Source: an uncultured Desulfuromonadales bacterium (lineage in GTDB: Bacteria > Desulfobacterota > Desulfuromonadia > Desulfuromonadales > Geopsychrobacteraceae). From it: a stretch of DNA of 5,396 nucleotides. Below the pieces are notes generated by a model. It did not search any database, was not told the DNA's origin, and saw only the letters and a program-made list of their open reading frames with translations. A program made the position numbers and the translations under genes. Below, one piece after another: positions 1 to 4,484 of this stretch; position 1 is the first letter of the stretch; each line of letters opens with the position of its first letter. The stretch lies in the NCBI GenBank assembly GCA_947259685.1, contig CAMYNC010000203.1, positions 1 to 5,396 on the forward strand. The letters run 5' to 3'.

Positions 1-2
1 AA

Positions 3-257
3 TGCCTCGCGAGCCAGAAGCCGGAAGACGGTGGCTGGGATCAACTGCTGGCGAGCCTGGCAAACCTGTACGTCGGCGGAATGGCAATCGACTGGGCTGG
101 CTTCGAGCGTGGATACATCCGACATCGGGTCAGCTTGCCAACCTACCCGTTTCAGAGACAGCGTTACTGGATTACAGAAACCGGCACCAAAGGTTCAGTT
201 TCTCCATCTGCGTCGCTGTCCGTCGATGCTGACAAGACGGGCTCAAAAGTGCACTAA
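3..257 (+). CDS. Type I polyketide synthase, C-terminal tail of an acyltransferase (AT) module (5' end outside window)
   Basis: The 84 visible codons end a modular PKS subunit. The segment LLASLANLYVGGMAIDW (about residues 15-31) followed by RVSLPTYPFQRQRYWI (about 45-60) is the conserved linker that closes the AT domain. In cis-AT synthases it packs back onto the ketosynthase. The AT loads an extender acyl group from acyl-CoA onto a carrier protein, but its catalytic Ser/His residues lie upstream of the window. The reading frame ends at TAA 255-257, only ~24 residues after the YW motif, in a low-complexity Ser/Ala/Asp stretch. No ketoreductase or carrier protein (no DSL phosphopantetheine motif) follows. 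The same frame continues at once as the next feature, so this stop may be an internal nonsense codon. Identification as a post-AT PKS linker is strong; the exact enzyme and product are unknown. Confidence 0.85.
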   Translation, partial: CLASQKPEDGGWDQLLASLANLYVGGMAIDWAGFERGYIRHRVSLPTYPFQRQRYWITETGTKGSVSPSASLSVDADKTGSKVH

Positions 258-269
258 AAGTCGAAAATC

Positions 270-581
270 GTGAGCTGCCTCGACGAAATCGAGCATCTTA
301 CAGAGGAAGATGTAGGGTCACGCCTGCGCCTGTTCGATTCCAAAGATATTAACCCGGATCAGGCGGGCACATTTGCGGAAATTCAGTCACGCCTTGGAGG
401 CATGTCAGCTTCCAGGCGAGAGCTGTTTATCAGGCTGCTGGATATAGAATTGCAACAACGAAACAATAAGAGCAATAACGGTTCAAGAGGCAGCATAATC
501 TCGGATACCGAGCTGGACCAGTTGTCCGAAAGCGAGGCAGAGGCGCTGCTGCTCAAGAAACTCGAAAGTCTCAAATACTAA
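270..581 (+). CDS. Small PKS-tail protein with C-terminal docking peptide (possibly the severed end of the preceding PKS)
   Basis: 103 codons from GTG 270, with no good ribosome binding site in front and only 12 bases after the preceding TAA, in the same frame. The last ~22 residues, ELDQLSESEAEALLLKKLES, match the acidic/leucine-rich C-terminal docking peptide found at the end of many myxobacterial and cyanobacterial PKS subunits. The N-terminal LDEIEHLTEEDVGSRL resembles a second, degenerate copy. The middle (MSASRRELFIRLLDIELQQ, then an Asn/Ser/Gly-rich linker) looks like a helix plus flexible tether. No catalytic motif is seen. I infer that this is the C-terminal linker and docking region of the upstream PKS chain, now separated by one stop codon. 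A genuine small stand-alone adaptor is possible. The docking partner would be the N-terminus of the next gene, 20 bases away. Confidence 0.6.
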   Translation: MSCLDEIEHLTEEDVGSRLRLFDSKDINPDQAGTFAEIQSRLGGMSASRRELFIRLLDIELQQRNNKSNNGSRGSIISDTELDQLSESEAEALLLKKLESLKY

Positions 582-601
582 GAAGTCGAAAGGAAGAATA
601 A

Positions 602-1021
602 ATGAAAGAAGACCAACCGACGGAAATCTCCCCTCTCAAGCGAGCACTTCGTGCGGTCGAGGAAATGCAGGCGAAGCTCGATTCCATCGAGTACGCCAGG
701 CGTGAACCTGTGGCGGTGATCGGCATGGGATGCCGCTTTCCGGGCGCGGCCAACACCCCCGAAAAATTCTGGGAAATCCTGCAAAATGGCGTGGATGCGG
801 TAACCGATGTGCCTGCAGACCGTTGGGACACAGATGCCTATTATGATCCGGATCCAGCGGCGCCCGGGAAAACCAATATGAGGCAGGGTGGATTCATCGA
901 GAACATCTATGACTTCGATCCTCAGTTCTTCGGAATGTCGGCAAACGCCGCGCGTGTTTGCGACCCGAACGCCGCATTGAAATCCGGCAACTCCGCTGCG
1001 GCGATGCTTTGGGCGGCGTGA
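602..1021 (+). pseudogene. Type I PKS subunit, truncated: N-terminal docking helix and start of ketosynthase (KS)
   Basis: The ATG at 602 has a good Shine-Dalgarno sequence (AAGGAAG, 590-596). Residues ~10-34 (PLKRALRAVEEMQAKLDSIE) form a charged helix typical of PKS N-terminal docking domains. Residues 35-49 (EPVAVIGMGCRFPGA) are the canonical KS entry motif, followed by the expected FWEILQNGVDAVTDVP, DRWD and DFDPQFFGMS blocks. After residue ~113 the sequence no longer follows the family (normally S-P-R-E-A-x-x-M-D-P-Q-Q-R) and stops 26 residues later at TGA 1019-1021. The active-site Cys and both His residues of the KS lie far beyond this point, so no condensing activity is possible. A KS normally has ~420 residues. 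The unrelated downstream ORF in another frame shows that the DNA beyond about 940 comes from somewhere else: a deletion or rearrangement junction, not a point mutation. Confidence 0.85.
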
Positions 1022-1353
1022 CCTTCCAGGTTCAGGTGCCGATGCCGGCGCACTGCGACTGGGACTTCCCACCGACAGATACGCGTTTCCGACCTGAGCT
1101 TTTGGACCAGACCAAAGAGGATGACGCATGCCCCCCATCCGGTGGCCAAAAAGCTAAGGTAAAGAAGCTGCTCTACGACTGCTACGGCGATTTCGAAGGT
1201 TGCGTGTTGGACTTCTGTGGCGTCTGTTTGCGCTGCCATGCAAGCGAGCCCGCCGTTGAATCGGTGTTGCTGAAAGCGTTTCGAAATCGATGGACAGTGA
1301 TGGTAGAACTCGATTCCGACGGTTGGATCCGCGGCATTGCGCTGGTCGCTTGA
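958..1353 (+). pseudogene. Hypothetical protein, probably 5'-truncated at the PKS junction
   Basis: The frame is open from 913, but 913-940 is still PKS sequence read out of frame, so any native start has been lost. TTG 958 is the first possible start and has no ribosome binding site. The product (131 residues from 958) looks like real protein, with a composition unlike a shadow ORF. The second half, KAKVKKLLYDCYGDFEGCVL, then DFCGVCLRCH and a hydrophobic VMVELDSDGWIRGIALVA ending, suggests a small alpha/beta domain with Cys residues (CGVCLRC) that might bind metal. I do not recognise the family. An alternative start exists at ATG 1128, with AGAGG at 1116-1120 seven bases ahead. It lies one frame off and would give MPPSGGQKAKVKKLLYDCYG if the CCCCCC run at 1131-1136 were one base shorter, so the two halves may be separate genes or a frameshifted one. 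Confidence 0.45.
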
Positions 1354-1614
1354 CCTGTGTCTACCAGAAACTTCGTACCTACTGACAACGTTCACTCTAT
1401 TGCCACGGCCATCGTAAGGTAGACGACATGAAAACCATCGTCGTCCCTGCTCTGCCTAGCGTCCTGTGCGGTTAGTCCTTTCAGTCAAATCTGAGCTATT
1501 TTTGTCGCGGCCAAGGCGCGGAAATGCAGGTCTAACAAAAGCTAAGCCGAATTGACGCAACGCCGGCAGCGGGGAAAAGAGCCGGAATAAGCGGAAGGAA
1601 TTAACCGCACGAAA
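1354..1614. other. Gene-free stretch between the hypothetical fragment and the transposase unit
   Basis: No ORF here has protein-like composition, and no tRNA or terminator with a T-tract was seen. The only structure noticed is the hairpin at 1422-1445. The tandem GGACAGTGGG repeat that begins the transposase unit starts at 1615. Confidence 0.5.
1422..1445. repeat. Short inverted repeat (hairpin)
   Basis: GACGACATG (1422-1430) pairs with CAT-C-GTCGTC (1436-1445) around an AAAAC loop: nine base pairs with one bulged base. It contains an ATG of a 13-codon ORF (1428-1469) that is too short to support as a gene. It may be an operator or transcript hairpin, or chance; nothing nearby tells which. 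Confidence 0.3.
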
Positions 1615-1631
1615 GGACAGTGGGAGGACAG

Positions 1632-1646
1632 TGGGGACACTCCCCA
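1632..1646. repeat. Left-end hairpin of the RAYT unit
   Basis: Perfect 6-bp stem TGGGGA/TCCCCA with a CAC loop, followed by TATTTTTC. It sits 45 bases before the transposase start. The stem-plus-ATTT layout is shared with the right end although the stem sequences differ. Confidence 0.65.
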
Positions 1647-1690
1647 TATTTTTCTTGCACCTCCTTTTCAGCCTGCCTTACTATCCCTGC

Positions 1691-2368
1691 ATGCCTAGAA
1701 TCGCACGCATCGTCGCCCCCGGCTACCCGCATCACATCACCCAGCGCGGCAATAACCGAGCAACTGTCTTCTTCGATGACGAAGACCGCCTGACCTATCT
1801 TGTGTTGCTCTCCGGTTATGCAGAAAAGCACGCCCTGAGAATTCAGGCCTACTGCCTCATGGACAACCATGTACACCTGCTGGCAATTCCGGCGACCGAA
1901 ACCGCACTGGCACGGGGTGTCGGACTAACCAATCAGGTCTATACCCAATACCTAAATCGCAAACTGAAACAGTCCGGCCGAATCTGGCAGAACCGTTTCT
2001 TCTCCTGTGTGATCGATAACAATCAGTACCTCTGGGCAGTGGTGCGTTATATTGAGCGCAATCCCTTAAAGGCCGGCCTTGCAGAGAGAGTGGAGGACTA
2101 CCGATGGTCGAGCGCCAAAGCCCACTTGGCCGGCACTGAAGATCCGCTGCTGGGGGCCTCATGGCTTGAACCAGGGGAGCGGAAAGACTATTCGGATTTC
2201 GTGCACAAGAGCGACGAAGAGACCGATAATGCTATCCGCCAAGCTACGCGAACCGGCCGGCCTTTAGGTTCGGTTGAATTCATCGAGGAATTGGAATATC
2301 AACTGAAACAGTCCCTGCGGCCGAAAAAGCCGGGACGGCCTAGAAAAAAACCAGGGAAGTGTCCCTGA
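1691..2368 (+). CDS. tnpA: REP-associated tyrosine transposase (Y1/HUH, RAYT family)
   Basis: This 225-residue single-strand DNA transposase would cut and rejoin REP-like hairpin DNA through a tyrosine-DNA link. Visible signature: MPRIARIVAPGYPHHITQRG at the N-terminus, the metal-binding HUH motif in MDNHVHLL (H60, H62), and the helix NQYLWAVVRYIERNPLKAGL (112-131). By spacing from HUH, Y113 is the likely nucleophile. RWSSAKAHL (138-146) is the usual RAYT follow-on. The C-terminus (about 208-223) is Lys/Arg/Pro-rich with an AT-hook-like PGRPRKKP, probably a DNA-binding tail. I chose ATG 1691 because the family starts MPR; a longer reading from GTG 1631 would begin inside the left hairpin. There is no Shine-Dalgarno sequence; the leader is pyrimidine-rich (CACCTCCTTTTC), suggesting low expression. 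The stop codon lies within the right hairpin. Length and motifs look intact. Confidence 0.93.
   Translation: MPRIARIVAPGYPHHITQRGNNRATVFFDDEDRLTYLVLLSGYAEKHALRIQAYCLMDNHVHLLAIPATETALARGVGLTNQVYTQYLNRKLKQSGRIWQNRFFSCVIDNNQYLWAVVRYIERNPLKAGLAERVEDYRWSSAKAHLAGTEDPLLGASWLEPGERKDYSDFVHKSDEETDNAIRQATRTGRPLGSVEFIEELEYQLKQSLRPKKPGRPRKKPGKCP
2352..2367. repeat. Right-end hairpin of the RAYT unit, overlapping the transposase stop codon
   Basis: Perfect 6-bp stem CAGGGA/TCCCTG with an AGTG loop, followed by ATTTCCC. It includes two of the three bases of the tnpA TGA (2366-2368) and supplies GTG 2359, the first start available to the downstream reading frame. Confidence 0.65.
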
Positions 2369-3060
2369 TTTCCCTTCAGCAGCTTGGTAAATCTTTTGAT
2401 TCTCTCAATCATATTGAACAGGTTGCCCTGGTGGTGGCTGCGGTAGAAAACACCGTAACCCATCAACGTCTGTGCTCTCTTGGGAGCACCCATCCCGCCG
2501 ATTCCAGTCGCTGTTTACAAGGGCTGGTGGCGCGGGGCTTTCTGGAGCAGACGGGTAGCAGCCGTGGAGCTGTGTACCATTTGTCTGGCACTCAGATTCC
2601 AGGACCGGAGGATGTGTTCGACTCCCAGAATTTGGAGATGAGCTCCCTGAATTTAAAGGCGAGCTCCCCGAATTTGGATGGAGACCCTCAGAATTTAGAT
2701 GGGGACTCCCCGAATAAAGAAAGAGACAATCTGGGCCGACTGATCTCCGATCGTCATGCATTGCCCTTTGTGGAGGATTTGAAATGCCTGACGCCAGGGT
2801 ATCTGGAGACCCTGCATAGTATAGCTGCTGAACCTAGAACGAAAAAGAAAGTCCCCCGGGAAGTGATGCAGGAAGTTTTACTCAAACTTCTTGATGGGCA
2901 GTTTGTGACCATCAGCTGCCTGGCGAAACTGGTCAGCAGAGACCCGGAAACTTTGCGAGGCCAGTACCTGAGTGCAATGGTAAAAAGTGGGGAGTTAGAG
3001 ATCGCTTTTCCCAGGACGCCCAACGATTTACGCCAGGCTTACACCAAGGGATCGACATGA
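2359..3060 (+). pseudogene. AlbA_2/divergent-ATPase ('RecG-like') protein, C-terminal part only
   Basis: 233 codons of a family often annotated as an ATP-binding or 'ATP-dependent DNA helicase RecG-like' protein, which normally has an N-terminal AlbA_2 domain and an ATPase-like middle. Both are absent here. What remains is a winged-helix-like region (about 6-75, LNHIEQVALVVAAVENTVTH to RGAVYHLSG), a linker of five 7-residue repeats (88-122), and the conserved C-terminal domain (about 135-230: PFVEDLKCL, AAEPRTKKKVPREVMQEVLL, FVTISCLAKLVSRDPETLRG, then QYLSAMVKSGELEIAFP). The frame begins inside the transposase hairpin; GTG 2359 overlaps tnpA by 10 bases and the purine run before it is too close to serve as a ribosome binding site. 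I infer loss of the 5' part at about 2370, with any translation coming from coupling to tnpA. Such genes commonly sit between hsdS and hsdR in type I R-M operons, which fits the hsdR scrap downstream. Confidence 0.65.
2620..2724 (+). repeat. Five tandem 21-bp repeats (7-residue repeats in protein)
   Basis: Units begin at 2620, 2641, 2662, 2683 and 2704 and read DSQNLEM, SSLNLKA, SSPNLDG, DPQNLDG and DSPNKER; a partial sixth (DNLG) follows. The DNA core is GAnTCCCnGAATTTnGA, with the fourth codon always AAT. The units are imperfect but clearly tandem, forming a hydrophilic linker between the winged-helix-like and C-terminal domains. Homologues in this family often carry analogous short Ser/Asn/Glu-rich linker repeats. 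Confidence 0.85.
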
Positions 3061-3124
3061 TCCGATTCCACTGCACTAAAAAAAGTAGCTTGCCAAGCTT
3101 TTGGAGATCACCGAGGGGTAGAAA

Positions 3125-3222
3125 TTTTGTCGATCACCCATGAAAACCTAGGCTGCTTGACGATCACATAGGCAAGAATATGATCAACAAGCTGTTTTGC
3201 TGTGCATAGCCGATCGACAAGC
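3125..3222. repeat. Symmetric array of four 13-bp sites (imperfect 98-bp palindrome) before hsdR
   Basis: Four copies of a 13-base motif close to GCTTGTCGATCAC lie as two forward (3125-3137, 3155-3167) and two reverse (3180-3192, 3210-3222). Each matches that consensus at 11-12 of 13 positions. Both pairs are offset by exactly 30 bases and share one centre of symmetry (3173.5). A partial fifth, CTTGTCAATG, overlaps the hsdR start. The layout suits a dimeric regulator's operator or a long branched hairpin. There is no gene here beyond a doubtful 28-codon ORF (3057-3143). Confidence 0.6.
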
Positions 3223-3252
3223 ATACACAGCCCCGGAGGGAGAAACTTGTCA

Positions 3253-3354
3253 ATGAAGTTCACCGAGGAAAAACTGGAGCAGGCGATCATCGCCCTCCTG
3301 GGTGATCAGGGTTACCTGCACCAAAAGGCGAGCCTTTGGCGGATTAAGAGATGA
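3253..3354 (+). pseudogene. hsdR: Type I restriction endonuclease subunit R, N-terminal scrap
   Basis: ATG 3253 opens with MKFTEEKLEQAIIALLG, a recognisable HsdR N-terminus (HSDR_N-type proteins commonly begin M-x-F-T-E-x-K-L-E-x-A-x-I-x-L-L-G). Similarity runs to about residue 23 (QGYLH) and then gives way to unrelated residues, ending at TGA 3352-3354 after 33 codons. A full subunit has roughly 800-1,100 residues, with an N-terminal nuclease domain and a DEAD-box translocase; all of that is missing. GGAGG at 3235-3239 is 13 bases from the ATG, a little far for a ribosome binding site. It sits between the outer repeat GACAAG (3215-3220 region) and CTTGTC (3246-3251), which could pair and mask it. 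Together with the AlbA_2-family remnant upstream, this marks a former type I R-M operon. The match is short, so confidence is moderate. Confidence 0.6.
3321..3339. repeat. Inverted repeat at the hsdR-scrap/marC junction
   Basis: CCAAAAGGCGAGCCTTTGG: an eight-pair stem with one bulged A and a GA loop. It begins exactly where hsdR similarity ends and lies 12 bases before the MarC start. It may be a junction relic or a hairpin in the marC leader. Confidence 0.45.
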
Positions 3355-3953
3355 CTGAAATGCTGACATTATTCATCAACGTTTTTCTCAAGATATTCAT
3401 CATTCTGACGCCTTTTTTCGTTATCTCAGCCTTTCTTGCCCTGACCAAGGATGTGCCGCAAACTGAGCGGCAAAAAATTGCCATTAAAATCACTCTTTCG
3501 GTCATCCTGACCTGCTTTGCCCTGTTTCTGTTCGGCGGCTACATCTTTGCCCTGTTTGGCATCACCCTGGATGCCTTCCGCATCGGCGCCGGGGCGATTC
3601 TGTTTCTCTCGGCGGTTTCTATGATCCAGGGCAAGGCCACTGTCTCTCCTCAGGAATCGAAGGAGGATGTGGCGGTGGTTCCACTGGCGATCCCGATCAC
3701 TGTTGGTCCCGGGACCATCGGTGCGCTGCTGGTCATGGGCGCTGGATTGAAAACCGTTGGTGAAAAGATCACCGCCAGTCTGGCGCTGCTGTGCGCCGTG
3801 CTGGCGGTTGGTGGACTGCTGATCGCCGCCGGGAGGTTGGAGAAGTTTCTTGGCCAGCAGGGGCTGACGATTCTGACCAAATTAACCGGATTGTTCGTGT
3901 CGGCCATCGCCGCGCAGATCTTTTTTACCGGCCTGAAAAACTTCCTCAGCTGA
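3351..3953 (+). CDS. MarC family integral membrane protein
   Basis: A 200-residue inner-membrane protein of the MarC (UPF0056/'NAAT') family. Its members were once linked to multiple-antibiotic resistance but have no firmly established substrate. Six hydrophobic segments are visible at about 5-29, 45-70, 75-93, 109-131, 141-161 and 177-197. Family motifs are PFFVISAFLALT (21-32; the usual motif has P-F-G, here P-F-F), FRIGAGAILFLSAV (76-89) and the second half-repeat PLAIPITVGPGTIGALLV (111-128). Length is normal and no frame breaks are seen. ATG 3351 overlaps the hsdR-scrap stop (ATGA). GGCGG (3338-3342) is a weak ribosome site for it; ATG 3360, nine bases after AAGAG, is an equally plausible start. 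The native promoter was probably upstream of the junction at about 3321, so present expression may depend on whatever reads through the repeat array. Confidence 0.9.
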   Translation: MTEMLTLFINVFLKIFIILTPFFVISAFLALTKDVPQTERQKIAIKITLSVILTCFALFLFGGYIFALFGITLDAFRIGAGAILFLSAVSMIQGKATVSPQESKEDVAVVPLAIPITVGPGTIGALLVMGAGLKTVGEKITASLALLCAVLAVGGLLIAAGRLEKFLGQQGLTILTKLTGLFVSAIAAQIFFTGLKNFLS

Positions 3954-3960
3954 AAATTTG

Positions 3961-4006
3961 GCCAAGCCGGTCCGCGGCATGCCAGTGCTGGTCCGGTTGC
4001 TTTGGC
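3961..4006 (+). terminator. Possible terminator after marC (imperfect stem)
   Basis: GCCAA-G-CCGG (3961-3970) can pair with CCGG-TTGCT-TTGGC (3993-4006) across a G/C-rich loop that may fold further (GCGGCATGCC). Only a short T run follows (CTTTCC), so intrinsic termination would be weak. Confidence 0.3.
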
Positions 4007-4050
4007 TTTCCAGAAAGGCGCCCTCTTCCTATCCGAAACCAGATCTGGAA

Positions 4051-4059
4051 TGATAAAAT
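4051..4059 (+). promoter_or_regulatory. Extended -10 promoter candidate for the zinc-ribbon gene
   Basis: TGATAAAAT fits an extended -10 (TG-n-TAAAAT, one base from TATAAT) inside the most A/T-rich patch between marC and the small gene. No good -35 lies 17 bases upstream, which an extended -10 can tolerate. A start near 4066 would give a leader of ~70 bases. Confidence 0.4.
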
Positions 4060-4081
4060 CAAAATATAGAAAAGAGAACCG

Positions 4082-4103
4082 AGGGACACTCCTGCCCTTA
4101 TTT
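4082..4103. repeat. Solitary RAYT-end-like sequence
   Basis: AGGGACACTCC followed by TGCCCTTATTT repeats the order of the transposase left end (GGGGACACTCC, CCAT, ATTT), sharing the 10-mer GGGACACTCC and a trailing TATTT. AGGG/CCCT can form a short stem. It may be a degenerate REP-type target of the RAYT, or a chance match. Confidence 0.35.
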
Positions 4104-4133
4104 ACTTCACCCGGAAAGAAAAGGGGAGCGGTT

Positions 4134-4361
4134 ATGGGCAAGGTCTATGAATGTAGCTTCTGTGGCGTGGTTTCTGCCGCGAGTGAACAGTTGTGCCACC
4201 CGCAGCAACAGAGTGATCTCCACGATTACTGTGGTACCACCAGGGAGCGTGGCAGGTTGTGCGATGCCACGAAAGAGTCGATTCCTTTTGTCTGCGCCAG
4301 CTGTGGACGGCCGGCTAAGCAGGCAGAACTGGTCTGCAACCCGTTGGTGATCGATCACTAA
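4134..4361 (+). CDS. Small protein with duplicated zinc-ribbon-like motif (75 residues)
   Basis: ATG 4134 follows AGGGGAG (4122-4128) at a good distance; the longer upstream frame has no such signal. The protein holds eight cysteines. Two segments repeat the same spacing: Y5-x-C7-x2-C10-G-x9-C21 and F52-V-C54-x2-C57-G-x9-C68, that is CX2C-X10-C twice, each with E-x-x-L/V-C near its end. Between them lie C33 and C43 plus H22 and H30, which could complete metal sites. This pattern suggests an internally duplicated zinc- or iron-binding rubredoxin/zinc-ribbon-type fold in the cytoplasm; there is no signal peptide or membrane segment. I do not recognise a named family or partner. It appears to be its own transcription unit, with a likely promoter at 4051-4059 and palindromes after the stop. 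The role is unknown; a DNA/RNA-binding or redox accessory role is only a guess. Confidence 0.8.
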   Translation: MGKVYECSFCGVVSAASEQLCHPQQQSDLHDYCGTTRERGRLCDATKESIPFVCASCGRPAKQAELVCNPLVIDH

Positions 4362-4380
4362 GGGCCTGTTAAAAAGCCCT
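4347..4380 (+). terminator. Palindrome plus stem-loop at the end of the zinc-ribbon gene
   Basis: A perfect 12-bp palindrome GTGATCGATCAC (4347-4358) overlaps the last codons. Directly after it AGGGC (4361-4365) pairs with GCCCT (4376-4380) around CTGTTAAAAA. There is no T-tract on either strand, so termination, if any, would be weak or factor-assisted. It could serve either this gene or the convergent minus-strand gene. Confidence 0.35.
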
Positions 4381-4484
4381 CCTCCTCACCAGCCGTGCAG
4401 GCCGATGGCGGGCAATTCGAATGATTGGATATTGATCCTTAGCCGCTGAGAATTGACTGACTGATCAGCAGCAAAAAAATATCC

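Larger units (their letters stand above)
1615..2371 (+). mobile_element. RAYT unit: REP-associated tyrosine transposase gene with flanking hairpins
   Basis: A single transposase gene sits between two small, different hairpins. The left hairpin, TGGGGACACTCCCCA (1632-1646), is followed by TATTT. The right hairpin, CAGGGAAGTGTCCCTG (2352-2367), is followed by ATTT. An 11-base tandem (GGACAGTGGGA, then GGACAGTGGGG, 1615-1636) leads into the left hairpin. Single-strand HUH transposases of the IS200/IS605-RAYT group recognise such foot-and-hairpin ends. RAYTs are usually single-copy, domesticated genes that mobilise REP palindromes, not themselves. No target-site duplication is expected or seen. 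The boundaries are my estimate from the hairpins and may be off by tens of bases. Confidence 0.65.

Noticed and set aside
1182..1395. Minus-strand ORFs across the hypothetical gene
   Set aside because: They are reverse shadows of the plus-strand frame, which has the more protein-like sequence.
1456..1647. Minus-strand ORF beginning MGSVPTVLPLS, preceded by AAGGAGGT
   Set aside because: It starts inside the RAYT left hairpin and has an unnatural Arg/Phe/Leu-rich composition. The apparent ribosome site is an accident of the pyrimidine-rich transposase leader.
3057..3143. 28-codon ORF starting MIRFHCTKKSS, overlapping the previous stop as ATGA
   Set aside because: No ribosome site, no recognisable domain, and it runs into the symmetric repeat array. 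The start vaguely recalls a zinc ribbon but the needed cysteines are absent.
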